NCBI GenBank assembly: GCA_050084515.1
Contig: CM114273.1
Coordinates: 34,348,001 to 34,412,000, forward strand
DNA: 64,000 nucleotides
Source: Blasia pusilla
Lineage: Eukaryota; Marchantiophyta; Marchantiopsida; Blasiales
Reading direction: 5' to 3'
Within the stretch, counting starts at the first letter, position 1. Every line of letters starts with the position of its first letter. Under the pieces are notes generated by a model. The model saw nothing but the letters and a program-made list of their open reading frames with translations. It searched no databases and had not been told where the DNA came from. The translations under genes and the position numbers were made by a program. Below, piece after piece: positions 34,521-47,665 of this stretch.

Positions 34521-37500
34521 CGTTTGAATTCGAACGACTTAGCACAGGAGAGCCTCATCCCATGAGTTCATCTGCGTCCTCTGATGCAAGCAGTCCTCCG
34601 ATCCAAGCATTCAATTTGCGATCATGAAAAGACGTGACTCTAGATCGATGCGACAACGTACGATTCTTTCTTCACTGGTGATACCGATCTAGATGCCTAA
34701 CTTTCACTAAATTAAACGCAACGATTCAGCACTGAATAGTCAGACCTAGGGCAAGGTTACACCCGTTGCGTGCCTCGTAGTCCGGCCAGGGCGGGTCGAT
34801 GCGGGCCTCTAGCCTTCAAAAACTGATCCGCTAGACAAATCTTGGTTCGGCGGACCAAATTGATAGGCGCCACGTGACAACATGCACGTAATCCGTTGCC
34901 CGCACCACGTCGAGGATGCGCATGCAAGCACGTCTCAAGTTTAAAACACCTCTTTTACGTACGTCTCAACCCAGCTCATTTACTTCCATGTGACAGCATG
35001 ATCAAGAGCTCGATCGATTAGCGATGGGTCTCGAACCACAATGGCCTCGTTCCCCTCAATACAATTAATCGCAACACTTGCAGCTGCGAGTGTTCCCTCA
35101 CGGATGATTCCATATTTACCATGATGAACCTGTCTCACACGTGATTAGATTTGCAAGTGTGTTGCATCGGCGCTGGTCGACGAAAACATTAAATTCGTCC
35201 CCAATCCTTCCACGACGATTAGTCACCACTCGAAGGTTTCTCGAAGGTTTCGGTCTACTCTTGAACCCTGACCACTTAGTCTTCGCTAGAGATGCTTGCA
35301 ACCGCCGTTCGGGCTCTTTGCACAACGGGCTCTTTTTGCGGCCCACATCTGCATATGCGAAAAAAAAAAAAAAAAAAAAAAAAACTGTGCATCGATCCCG
35401 TAATCCGTTACAATTGACTTTAGATTTCGCCCCTCCTCCTATTGATGTATTTCGCCAATGTGGTTTGTGACCCAATTTAACTAGGGAAGAAAATTTTCTA
35501 CACTCAAGAAATAAACTACTTTCAAGTTTCTACCTGTCCATTTGTGCGGGGAAGCTGACTTTGGGTAGGGGGACATACCTGGTTGACACGTTACTAAAGT
35601 CAATGGGATCGTTAAACAAACCGGTGGACGAGAGTTACGAGAGTAGTGAGTCACTTGACTCGCTTCCCTATAGCTAAGGCTCCAATTTTCTTACGGATCA
35701 ACGATTTGCCGTTTTAGTTTGTGGTCTGAGCATGTGTGAGGGTGTTCACCAACTTATTTCCGGGTCCGAACACGTGCGGATGACACGTGTTGGAAGAATA
35801 AATGTTACCGTCTCAATTCACCCTAATTTCAGTCACCTAAGAATTAATCGCGACAAATCGGGGGTGATTAACGCGTGGAGTATGGCAGCTATTATTTTCA
35901 GTTATTTGGAATTCGACGGTTTCAATCGTTCTCGTAACTAACATATCTACTATTCTACAAAAGGAGAGAGAGCAATGCAGAGGATTTTTTCCATTCCTGG
36001 ATGATTGGAGATCTTAAAATTCTACGAATAATTCAATCGGAATATCCTGAAAACAAATATCTATAAAAAAGCATAAAAATAAGATCGCATGAAGAAGGTA
36101 GCTGCGCAACAGCATCAACGGACACAGAACTCATTTTAACGGTCAATGGACTCGCTTTTGTATGTAATGTTAATCACGTACAAATTTTATATTATGAACA
36201 AAATCATGAGAGCTTGTTTTAAATTCCACTTTTTAAGCTGTGATATTTCAGATTAGATGTTGTAGGATTCTTTATCTCTCTTTCTATGAAAGAATTTCCA
36301 CCCTCTCTTCGACATGAGAAAAAGACTAGAAATGCTGCGGAATGAAAGTGGTAATCATCCGACTTTTAGAAAGCAAAAGTACCCACATCAAATTCCAGAT
36401 TGTGACTCGTTCCGTCTAGACCAAAAGCGGATTCGAATTTGTAATCAAAGGTCTGGGAGCCTCGGAGAACATCTCTTTCGCGACGTGTCCCAGATTTAAC
36501 CAGCTCTAGTCGATTCATTTGACGGCTGTTGGCCGGAGATCGGATCTACTCAAGTTCGGTCTCGACGTTCAATTAGTACGAAACGTGGACCCAAAGGAGC
36601 TTAATTAGGATCGAGGAAGATACAAGTTTGGAAGATCAACGACTACTGTGTCGCAGAAAACGTCATGTGGAGGGTTATAACTTGTCCACATATTTCCTCA
36701 CTGTGATTGTCAGAAGGCGACTTCTGTGTTTGAGATTCAGGTGTATGGACTCACTGGGAGGCATCACCATGATGAGCCTTCTAAGAGAGAGTGGCTGGGT
36801 CGAAATTGAGTCCGTCTCTTCTGAAAGAGCCCCAGTTTTGTTTTCTTTGTTTTTTTTTCTGAGGAAAGGAGATCCAATTCTAAATGTATATCGCTGCAAA
36901 CTCCTTACAAACACGCGCAGATTGGTTGGTCTCGTTCGCGGATTACCACAAGGTCGGTGATGATGTCACTCGGATGGCCGTGGCCGGATTCGTGGGGGGA
37001 TTGTCACGGATTCGGTGAAGATGATTTGGTCATCGGATTCCAATGCCTCCCTGTCTAATACTTGCACGTTTGAGAGGGATGAGGTCTCAGAAATCCATGG
37101 GAATGTTTTCGAAACGCTGAGGCCGGAGAGGGGTGAATAGAACAGAGTCAGAATTTTACCGTTTCTCATTGCGATATGTCACTTCATTTCAAGTTTCAGA
37201 TCAACCTAAACGTCTGTATGCATATGATAAATGACAGACCATATTGAAATTCCGTTCACATGGACACGTCATTTGCACATTTTGAAGAAGTTTCAGGCGA
37301 GTTTGACATGAAGTTTGAAGAAGTGGAAAATCTAATAAAAAAGAGGACAAAGTGCTCGAAAATAGAAAAGCTGTGAATCGTAGTGTGCACTACGATGCAA
37401 ACTTTAAAACTTCGACCTTGCTCCCTTAGCAGCGCCAGTTCAGTTCAAGGAGAGCTGGAGCTTAATTGGATTTCAGTCTAGGCTTCACGCATGGAACGTA

Positions 37501-39364
37501 TCATATGTATACAAGAGAAACAATCCATGAAGCGCATAAGACAGTCCGTTGTCATTCCAACTGATGATCTGGAGCAACGCCTCACTAGAAATGACATTTT
37601 CAAGAAATGATTCGATTCGATCAGCACCAGAAGAGCACACACAACTTTTTTTACCCAAAGTCGTTGATCCCTTGCGGACAGGAGTCCAGCTGGATATACA
37701 AGGCTCGGATGGTTGAATGGCGTGAGCGCATGGCCCCGACCATCCGTGAGAGATGGTCGCGGGCATCTGTCACGGATGCATTGGGGCGTGGGCATCCCGG
37801 GCGGCGATGAAGAAAGTGAAGCCTTTCTCATGTCGAAGTTTCCTCTGAAACTTCGACTTGTCGCATTCTTATATTAATAAACAAAACTTAAACAAACCCA
37901 TATACGGAATTAAGCTAGTAATATTTTTCGAACCATGACGTTGATGCACATGACACAACAGATGAGAGGACTGAGGGCGTGAAGATATCCTCTCTTGAAA
38001 ATATGAACTAAACTTTCGATGACCTCCATCTATTCTGAGCATATTAAAGCAACGTACTTTTAAATGTGAAAAGAGCATATTTAAATTCTGGAAATGGACC
38101 GAATGGGCCCATTCGTTTGTGGACGAGAAATCTTAGAGGATGAAGAAAACGACGCCGTCAGATGAACGAGTTCTTTTGTGGCTGGGAAAGCTCATAGACT
38201 GAAATTCAGCTGTGCCTAATCGTATGCCTCCAAGCTATACAATCTACGACCTTGTCCACGTGTGTAAAAGACTTCAACTTCTAGAGTACATAGACTAGGC
38301 TTACGAGGACTGCTGCCACAAATGTGTCCAGATCTCAAGTTCCACAGGGTAGACTTTTCATATGTGGACCGGATGTCGAGTTCCGGATCCAGGGTAGGCT
38401 TACGAGTACTCATTCCACCTCTGCACACCTTTAATGGGGGCCCCACTCTACGACGGACCGGCTTGTGAGGACACGTGCTACCGTGCGCAGGTTGCCAAGC
38501 CGCTTCGAGGATCCGATGAAGGGTCACCACGGGAAACGGAATGAGAGGCAAACGAAGGCCCTGAACGAAAGGCAACAACGGAGCGGATGGTAGGGCCGGG
38601 TATCGCGACACGTAGGACTGCGACCGGGTTGGAGGACAAGCGGATTTGGTGACTGCTGCAGTACGACAGGGTCTGAAGGTGGCCACGGATATACTGAAGG
38701 TTTAGCTTGTATGTAGGGGATCATTTTGAAAAGGGAGGCCCCAAATTCTACGGTGCGATGCAACGTCCGCATAGAACGGGGCTAGAGTAGAGTATACGTG
38801 GCCGACTACTTTCTAAATTTTTTGTGGGCGAGATCGTTTAACCGGATGCATTTCCGACCAGGAACGCATAGTTCCCGGAGACGGGCTGGCCGGGAATGAG
38901 AGGTTCCCGACAAGCTCATGTCGGTTTCTGGAGGACGATAAGTTACCACCATCCACCGGTTTACTACCGATACGGTCGTTTGGATTATGTACTCCACACG
39001 TGTGTTTAGTAATTTTACAATAACAATTAATTCCCCTGGTTTGTACGACGAGTGGATTTACTACATCGTCTTATCTTCCGACGTACAAAATGGTAGGGCC
39101 AGCCGCCGGGGCAGCCCGAGTCGAGACTTTTTGGGGTGGAACTGTGGAAGGGGGAGGACCAGGCCAGTATGGGGGCTGAAACGTGGGGAGTTTGCCATTT
39201 GCATGCCTCCCGCGCTTTCTTGCACACTTTTGGGCCTCGGCTCTCCACTTTGCACTACTTCTCGTAGTGCCACATTGTGACCCCATTGGAGTTCGCTTTA
39301 GGATGCTACAGTTGCATATGACCCCGTTGAGTGATCGCTTTTGGGAAAATGACGAACCTCAATA
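34521..39364. other. Intergenic region, no gene recognised
   Basis: About 4.8 kb of mixed sequence. Frames reach 156 codons (38216-38686, minus) but show no domain. A run of 25 A at 35360-35384 might be the tail of an unrecognised retroposed sequence, but I could not identify a body for it. Nothing else is supported. Confidence 0.45.
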
Positions 39365-40649
39365 AATATGGAAAATCCATCGGAAAAACAAAAGAGGGGT
39401 AGTCAAAAAACCACAATCGCAAAAGAAGAAGGGGGTATTCCCCTTATCGATTAAACTCACGAACATCATAGAAAATATCGCCAACTCTTAGTGAATTATG
39501 ACTACTATTTAGTAGGCCTCTAGCATCAGTGTCTCCCACATCATGAGCCTGCAACAAAAGCCCATCCGCATGGGCACGTTGCAAAGCTGCGAAGACCCGT
39601 TGCCTACAATAAAGAATCGCGCTAACTAAGGATAATCCATTTCTCGACTAGAGATGATGAGCGCACTGTGTAATGAATGAGTCGAACCTCTTCCCCATAG
39701 CCCCGTACATCTCTATGGCTAGGGGAACAAAACAATGTGCGTCGTGAAGTCGACTATAGATATGGGTCTTCTTCGCCGCCGCCGATCCTTGTAGCGATCT
39801 CCCTTGTGTCACCACTTGGGCTCACACAGCCTCCCACGTAGGATCCGTCACTACTATATCCACCGCCACCGCCTCAGCCTCTCGCGTCATATAAAGATCG
39901 GCACCAACAAGGAAGTCCCGCATGGAGTAGTGCCTCTCTCTTTGCTCATGGAAGCCATTCTTACAAGCAATACTGAACATGATATCATGCACCGCATCAT
40001 GAGTGGCTATTCACTCATCCCCAAATGGAAAACAGGCCAAATACACGCCAAATGGATCTAGACTCCCATGACACTCACAATGTGTCGAACCAACCACCGA
40101 TGGTTGGGGAAGGCCCAATCAGAACCGCATCGTTGTGGTGTAGGTAAGTGGTTGGATACGGAAAGTCGGGATAAGGGGGCAAGCCCCCACCCATGAGCTT
40201 GTCCCCTTTCTAGAGCAAGAGCGAATACAGGCCTAAACCTCCACGGGGATATTCCCATCAAACATAGTGGCTCTAAAAATTGCCTTATAGTGATCTTCCA
40301 TCAAAGAAGATTGGAGCCCACACTGACCGGAGGCACCTAAGGCAAAGAAAAGGGGGAGAACAGTTCTGGCCTCAACTAGAAGGGAATCTCTACAAGTTTT
40401 GAGTGAAGATTGAAGTAAGAAAAGGCCATCCTCAACTTGGGAGACATATTGTAGAAGGAGCGGTCTATCCCTAACTAGAAATTGGGAGCAAACAAGGGGT
40501 GCTATAGTGGCCCAACTCCCTAAAAAAATTGAGGGCGCCACTAACTCAGTCGAGAGAAGACCTACTCTACCAAAGGAAATCAGCCAAGAACTGGCAAGAA
40601 GCATGTCTACAAGCTAACTCCCCCATGGGGCACTCTAAGGAGTTGGGTC

Positions 40650-41477
40650 CTAGTAGATCCCCAAACACTTATATGATCTTCCTATCAAAGGATCTATAGA
40701 GGGTAGAAGGTGACTAGACGTCAAGACGGTTCTACAGAGATAACCAGGTCTAAGAGCAAAACAAGATGAGAAAATGCCATAGGCGACTTGAGGGTCATCA
40801 ATCCTCTTGAGATCATCGATATGGAGAAGATACTCGATAAGAGCCGCCACCATGAAACTTGATACAAAGTCCTAGCTCCCGACTGGGACTCCCAAGACAC
40901 GAAGCCCTTAGACATGTATCAAGAACCAGTCGGGTAAATGAAAATCATCGGGAGGCCTAATGGAGACCAAGCCTTCCACTTCCCCACCTTCACTACGAGG
41001 CCAAAATGTGTCAACTGTGCAGAAAAAATGCTCAAATAGAGGTACGACCAAATCTTTGGGGCCAACAATATGAGTATCATCTACCAACAAAGGGAAAATC
41101 CAATCCGGGAAAGCCTCCACCATAGAAAGAACCGCTGAGTAATGAGCCAAATCAAATAATGTGTCACCCACGGGATCACCTTAATGAGTCCCGGAGGTGG
41201 ACTCCAAAACCTTAACCTCCTCCTTGAACCGACCATGGTGGAAATAGAGGGCCAAAGGGGCCCCATAAAAAGCATGCAAGAAGGGAATGAGACTCGCAAT
41301 AGGGCCACCTTCGTCTCTCAACTCTACAAAGATAGTTGCCCCACACATTGAGTTAGAGGCGTTCTCCACATTAAATGACATTTCACAACCAACTCGCATA
41401 GCAACTCCGAACTGATGTAGACTTAGGTGTGATTGGAAATCCTCCGGGAATTGCAAAGAGATAGTACGACTCACCAA
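40650..41477 (-). pseudogene. Reverse transcriptase domain of R2-like element, copy B
   Basis: Overlapping minus-strand frames 41477-41181, 41171-40908 and 40853-40650 together cover fingers and palm: 'His-Gln-Phe-Gly-Val-Ala', 'Asn-Val-Glu-Asn-Ala-Ser-Asn' (palm, partly lost), 'His-His-Gly-Arg-Phe' and Val-Asp-Asp-Thr. A short deletion removed part of the Val-Asp-Val palm segment relative to copy A. Not functional. Confidence 0.7.
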
Positions 41478-42204
41478 CTATAAGAGCACCTCACCTATGG
41501 CAATCAGATGGATCCCTCCACCCTCCTTCGACAACGCCAAAAGTCGCCCTACCCTTGATACTTGGGCCATGGTTGTTGGCACTCTCCCTTGAGCTAGGTA
41601 AGAGGCAACCTGAAGCAACTCAAAAAAGCCGCTAGTAGAGTCCTTGGAAGAAAGCAATCACAAAGGTGTTTGTACATCATACCGGACAACGTCTAAGTGC
41701 CCGTACAAAGAGGGATGAGTTTAGGCATATAGTCGTGTCAAGATGGAAGTCACATACAAAAACTGGAATGTCAACCGCTAGACGAGGATGTATAGTAATC
41801 TCCGTAGGGCATCAATGGTAACAGGTGAAGGAGGAGCCATCTCCATCGGGCCGATAGCACGAGAAACTTGTGAGTATCACCACCTCGTCCAAGTGTCTTA
41901 CATCGTCCCAACTTGGCTGCTTCAAGATCATATGTCGGGAAACCAAGTGAAGTGCTACCTATGGCGTAAGCCACAAACTTGCTCTACAGAGACTCCCAAT
42001 CACCTCCTCAAAAATACCTCAATCGGGCCACAACCTCTCTATGGCTCGTCTTCCCTCCCCGAGTATAACAAAGACACCATTATGGAAGGAGAAGTAGTAG
42101 ATACAAAGAGAGCTCATCCATAGGATCAAGTGTGATCCTAGTTAGGGGAAGGAGGAAAGCATGGCAAAGGTCATCCCAAATGGCATAGGGGATCCTATGG
42201 GACA

Positions 42205-42833
42205 TATCACGTCTTTTAGGATGGTTCGGTGAGATCTAGTAGAGCGTCTTCATGAGTAGTGGAGGACATACTCAATAGGTCAAGGATGACATGCTAAGGC
42301 CCCGGGAAACCTGAGAGAGCAGGTTTCCTCTTCGTTTCGACTCATTTGGAGCCATATTGAGGAACTTGCTATTTTAGGTAAGTACCATTTTGAGTATATG
42401 ATCAATATAATATTTTTGGTAAGTGGCCCTTAACCTCCTACATCAGGTCAAAAGCCAAGGAGGTGACTTGGGAGCATAGGTTACCATGGAGAGAGCTTGG
42501 GAGAAGGGAGGGGTATACCTCAAGGAGAGAGAGCTTGAGAGCTCATTCTCTCTTTGTTGAACCTCTTGGCATGAGGCGGTGGAGCTATGGTCTTGCTTGC
42601 CTTGTGTGTGTAACCCAAGCCTCTCATTAAGAGAGGAGTTTTGGTTTGACATTGAGAGAGACATGTGAGAACTATGGTGTTGTGAGAGAGATTGGATCTT
42701 ATTTTATTGGAGATATTTTGGTACTTCTTGTCTCATTGTTTGGATGTCATGAATTAGCATGGGATCGTGTGTGTTTGTGTGTGTGTTCGGTGACAAAGAT
42801 ATATGTTGTGTAGCGATGTGTATGCGCATGACA
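42205..42833 (+). repeat. LTR block inserted in R2-like copy B (solo LTR-like)
   Basis: 629 bp from TATCAC to GCATGACA, homologous to the LTR blocks at 52692-53337, 53985-54520 (reverse) and 63498-63972 (reverse). Copy A of the R2-like element has no insertion here. The bases left (cctatggGACA) and right (AATAACCTCGGGC) join to match copy A's reverse strand (cctatgaaacaaccttgggc). Four to five bases around 'aaca' are apparently duplicated but have mutated. No internal gypsy sequence is present. Confidence 0.75.
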
Positions 42834-42904
42834 AATAACCTCGGGCAGGGAAAATGGGTCTTGAAGAGTCCTATGATGCTACCAAGGTGAGACCTCAACC
42901 ACTC

Positions 42905-43123
42905 TCATGCCTCTAGAGGGGGTGATGATGCGGGAAGCATCAGAGAGTATCCATGGTAGACAGGAGGAACCACCCATCCAAATCTATCAAATTCAGGATG
43001 CTTAGCCACTAAGTGGTTCCAAATTCTTGAACAAGTGAAGAATTCAGGACACCATGGGCATTTCGTATCCCGACTAGATGACCCACGGGTTCCCACATGG
43101 AGGGCTAATGTGGGTCGAGGCAT
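42905..43123 (-). pseudogene. N-terminal C2H2 zinc finger of R2-like element, copy B
   Basis: A 72-codon frame contains Cys-Pro-Trp-Cys then 11 residues, His-x4-His (codons 43060 to 42998), followed by 'Pro-Glu-Phe-Asp-Arg-Phe-Gly-Trp'. N-terminal C2H2 fingers bind the target site in R2-type elements. In copy A the same finger is frameshifted by one base (about 17545-17560). Confidence 0.6.
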
Positions 43124-43330
43124 GGATTTAACTCACCAACAAGAGAACATGACCCCCTCCTTCAAACTCGAGAGACAATCCCCCACCTATATCAACCCTA
43201 CAACCCCCATTCAAACTAGCAATCCTCGTAACTGACTCTTTTCCCGTCCACGGTAATGCTCCCCCTAGCATGAACCCTCATCTATCTACATCACATAGGA
43301 CTTCTAGACACAACCCTCTCCCAAAACAAA

Positions 43331-45549
43331 CTTGAGGTTGCATGGAGATACTCATAATGTGGAAAGTGAATATGCAATTAAATCCGGATAAACATGGATG
43401 GGAACAAAGATCTACCTAAGGATGGGGTAACGGAGACAAACATGAATCAAACCTGAACGAGAAGTAAACATGATAAATGAAGAATTAAATAAACAAGAAC
43501 GTAGAGAAGAAGGGATGGTGTGGATGAGCAAAAGAAAACGAGGGCAGGGTTAGGCACAGGCTCAGTGGGCACCATCTAGGGAGCACGTCTTTGGCTCGGG
43601 ATGGGCACGTGTTGGCTGGACCCGGGCTAGGGCAAGCTCGAGACATGCAGACTAGGGCCAGGAAGACCAGGCTAGGGCTGGTAGGCAAGGGCTCAAGGTT
43701 GGTTGGGCGCAGGCTAGCGCGGGCTCCATGTGAGCATGGCGCAGGGTCGAGGCCCGCCTAGGGCCCGCAAAATTTGGTCCGTTGGACCAAAACTTGGCCG
43801 GCAACCCGGACCCTTGGACCAAAACTTGGCCAGCAACCCGGACCCTTGGACCAAAACCCGACCAAATGTTGGTCCAACGGACCAATTTTTGGGCCCTAGG
43901 TGCGGGCTCAGGGCAGTCCTTGAGCTTGCGCCCTATCCGCATGGAGCCCGTGCATGCCCACCTTAGCCTGCGCCCAACCAACCTTCAGCCCGCGCCTACC
44001 CAACGGAATGAGAGACCCATTCCAACGAGCCCGGCCCCCTAGAACGTCCAACGTGTGCCTAACCAAGCCGCGGAGCGGAGCCACGTTTACCCCTAGCCCG
44101 CTCCCAATCCGACTTGAGCCCGCGCCTGCCCGCCCTAGCCCGCATCGAGCTATCCCCAAGCCAGGTTGCGGGCCACGCAGCGGGTGCGGGCTCGGGTGCA
44201 AGCCTCAGGTACCTAGGCCCCCACAGACATGCACTTTATCTGTGTGCAACCTTGGGTGCAAGCCACAATCGCGGACAGGCAAAGATGACACGGCGTCGTG
44301 AGATCTCGTGGCTACGTGGGGCTTCAAGCATAGATACCGGGTTGATCAAAGCCAGCGATAATTACCGCTCACACTACGGGCCGTAATCTCCCTAAAAGAA
44401 AAATACTTATTTTGATGATTTTTTTTTTAAAGAGGGTGAAATTTTTCTCCAATTTAATTTTAAAACTAAAATATATATATATATAACTAGTATTTAGGGG
44501 AATAATTCTTGTCCCATTAGTAACCTGTTATCCTTTTCATTTTTCCCCAAAAATAAATTTAATTTTCCCTCAAAACTAAAACTTGAAACTAATTTTTGTC
44601 CTAATTTTGTTAGCATGAAGCTTGAAAAAAGGAATTTAATTTTCAAATGAGAAAAGATAATAAAAATAGAAGAGACTCTAGAAGATTTCATTGGGAAAGA
44701 TGTTCAAATTTGAGTTAATTATAAATAATTGATTAGTAATAAAAATAAAAATAAGTAAAAGATAACCTAATTATTAAAACCTTATCCATTCTTGTTTTTT
44801 GCTTAGTATATGGTAAAAAAAATTGAAATACCTCATGAATAAACTCATGGAAAAATTTATAGGTGTCGTTCATTCATCGGTCTTCAAAGTGAGCTAACGC
44901 CCTTAGTATTATGCTATCATAGTAACTCTTTTAGCCACTCAACCATGTTGTAGGTAAGATTTTGCATGGGTTAATAGTAAATAAGCAAGATTATATGAAA
45001 ACGTACTTATCGGGATAAATATGCCGAACGGAGTTTTCATTCAGATTTTTTGAATCCTACTAGTCCGCACGGGGGTTTGGGATGCGGGAACAAATGGGAA
45101 TTTGGATTAAGGGAGGAGGACAAGGCTCGAATTGGCGCGCAAGCTATTAGCCCTCGCCTAATTGTATGAGCCCACTCTAAGCCCGCGCAAGGCCTCCATA
45201 GAACCTACGGGAGGCCCGCACAAGGCCTAGTGCAGGCCTTGCAAGCCTTATAAAGGCCAATGTGAGCCTTGTTCGAGCTTAAGGCAGTCAGGCGGGATCC
45301 GTGCAAACCACACGGGGGCTCGATGCGAGCTTCTACAAGCAAAGTACGAGCTTGCCAGCTTAGTGCGGGTTGGTCGAGCTTGGATCTGTGTTGTGGATGG
45401 CCGGAGGCGGGATGGACCTAGATGCATGCCACGTGAACTTGGCCTGCACGGAGATGTCCGCCCTAGAGAAGGGCTGGATGGACATAAGTTCAAGGACACG
45501 AACATGTCCATTATCTACAGACACAGACTTTCTCCGTGTGCAACCTTGC
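43331..45549. other. GC-rich low-complexity repeat region, no gene recognised
   Basis: 43550-44300 and 45060-45550 are rich in cccgag/gggct-type strings that open all frames (up to 115 codons), but none has a domain. The strings resemble 50700-51260, including the recurring 'gtgcaacctt' word (44232, 45538, 51239), so this is a dispersed non-coding repeat family. 44400-44850 is AT-rich with a TA run near 44470. Confidence 0.45.
43770..43888. repeat. 32-bp tandem repeat inside an inverted repeat
   Basis: ttggaccaaaac starts at 43782, 43814 and 43846 (32-bp period). The array is framed by aatttggtccgttggaccaa (43771-43790) and its near-exact reverse complement (43869-43888), giving a foldable unit of about 120 bp. 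Confidence 0.75.
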
Positions 45550-47075
45550 AAGGGAGATAAATGGAAAAATCAAATATCCTACGGTACTTCAAAGTGAAAA
45601 GAATCGATTGTCTTGGAAGGATATTTGGTATGCCTTAATCAACTCGATAGAATTCCATATAGAAACTAATAGGATATTTTTGCAAATTTTGTAGAGAGGG
45701 AGGATAAGGGGAAAAAAAAACTCTTTATTAGGGACGATATCATAAATTGGAAGGTTTTGGCCTTCACAAATCATGGTAAATCAACCAAGTACATGACAAT
45801 TGCATGGGCTCTAAATGTTGGAAACATATCCATGGCCAAGGCTAGAGCCACTAAAAATCGCACGTGTGACCTTGCTCTTTTGACTTTGCTCAAATGCACA
45901 TATTTCCGTGCAAAGGAAGCCTTGACATTTTCCAAATTCTTAAATTTTTGTAAGTTATTTATTTTTATGAATGCGTCTATTACTTGGGACTTAGTCCCTT
46001 CGATCAAGATGAAAAAAGTGGCGTTGATTTGTGTTATTATATTAGCCATGTTCTTCTTAGAAGGAATCTTTTGTAAAGTGCAATAGTCCCCTTTCTTTGG
46101 GATCATGATTGATGGGTCCACTAATATATTTATTATTGGACATCTTGTCACGATTGCAACCTACTTAGAGGAGGTCTAGGTTGAGAGTTCGTTTATAGGA
46201 TTGCTACAATGAAGAGAGAAATGTGTGAATGAAATTACTAACAATCTATTAGAGTTGATAATGGATTCACGACAAGAGTGACCAAAGATGGTGGCCTTTG
46301 GATCTTATGGAACCTCCATTATGGTAGGGAGTAAAATGAAGTAGCATCTTAGTTGAAACAAAAAGTAAATCCCTTTATATTTTCTATGCATTCTGTTGCA
46401 CCTAGAACAAACTTGGATTCTTTAATAGCAGTCAAAGGAGTAGGTCATAAAGATATATATCTACACAAGTACATTCGATCTTGAATGCAATAGCTAGATC
46501 TTTTAGAAGGTCTTGAAAAAGGAAGTGTGGTCTTGCAACCTTGCAAGAGAAGTTGAAAGATTCTCAAAAGGTTATGAAGATCATAAAATTTTCCGGTTAT
46601 CACGTTGGCACCCCGTTACTAATTTTTGTAATTGATTGGAATCAATCCTTACATATTTCAAGAATATTCCCCTTTTTGAAGATGATGGTAATACTGCCAA
46701 TCTGGTTAACAAACGGAGATTATTTCAAATGATCTACTAGTTGTACTTCTGGCATATATTTTGTTTCTTCTTGCTAAGTTGAATACGATGTTCCAATAAC
46801 AGTTTATAGATGTTAGCATCATTGGTAGTATCGTAAAAAAAAATAGCTCCTATAACAATGAACTTTGCAATGGACAATCCTTATGTGAATGCTTCTCTAA
46901 AGAAATAAGTTATTATTTGTTATCTGACTTTGGTCCCCCTTTTGGATATTTGAAATGACTACAATCTAAGATTAAGGACCGAAAGTTCCATAGCATTAAA
47001 ATGTTGAGGGATTGGACAAGAAAGGATCTACATGTCGTATTGATGTTTCAAGTGAAATTTTCTCAGAGTGCACTA
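45550..47075 (+). pseudogene. hAT-superfamily transposase relic, copy 2
   Basis: DNA-level homologue of 14270 down to about 12780 (copy 1), on the opposite strand. Recognisable pieces are the N-terminal 'Ser-Trp-Lys-Asp-Ile-Trp', 'Phe-Thr-Asn-His-Gly-Lys-Ser' (45760), 'Phe-Phe-Gly-Ile-Met-Ile-Asp' (46095) and 'Leu-Lys-Asp-Ser-Gln-Lys-Val-Met' (46549). It stops before the C-terminal dimerisation domain and is riddled with stops and indels. It is older or less constrained than copy 1. Confidence 0.7.
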
Positions 47076-47665
47076 GAATAAATATTTGGCTAATATATGA
47101 CTAGGTTTTATGATTTACATGAGTCATATTTTACATTCCATGACTTACAATGATAGATGACTACTTTAGACACAAAAGCCAAGTCATATTTGTTTGATGA
47201 CTAGGCTAACTAGAATGGTATGCTTAGGTGGACATTGGTATATGACTAGAGGGAGAAGTTAGTAAGCCATGAGGCCCACATCATGCAGCTGACGTGGAAG
47301 AGTGACATGTCAGCATATGATATGGAAAATATGTGTGGAGCGTCATAGATGATGTGGACTAGGAGAAAAAAGAGTGCTTTAGTCATATTTGTTGATTATT
47401 GGAGTCACCACAATTGACTACTTGAGTCATGTTATGTGACACCATCATATGAAAAGTGTCAGTGAACAATATCCAATGACAATATAACAACTCTATTCAA
47501 ATTCTAATGCATTCATTTGGAGGTTATACTTAGGACTCCAGAAATCATAAAAATTTTGGATTCAATTGGAGTTGGAAACTCACTCAGTCATATAATTATA
47601 TTATCCTTATGTGCATTCCATTTTTGGATTGTTTTTACCTTCTCAATAATTATTTTAATATCTTC
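47076..47665. other. AT-rich stretch without recognised gene
   Basis: Contains many near-copies of 'agtcatat' and 'gactac' in both orientations between 47090 and 47470, suggesting a small decayed inverted-repeat element, but no clear termini were found. Confidence 0.35.

Larger units (their letters stand above)
39365..43330 (-). mobile_element. R2-like non-LTR retrotransposon, copy B (degenerate, carries a nested LTR)
   Basis: Minus-strand counterpart of 17250-20710. From 5' to 3' of the element: C2H2 finger (42998-43060), nested LTR (42205-42833), reverse transcriptase (41477-40650), linker (40604-40058) and an endonuclease region overlapping 39700-40060. Catalytic Val-Asp-Asp-Thr-His-Ile-Val-Gly survives (Asp codons 41076-41081), where copy A has Arg-Asp-Asp. 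Multiple frame breaks make it inactive. Confidence 0.75.

Noticed and set aside
39804-40061. Plus-strand frame of 85 codons
   Set aside because: It is the antisense of the endonuclease region of R2-like copy B; the same antisense frame occurs over copy A at 19965-20189.
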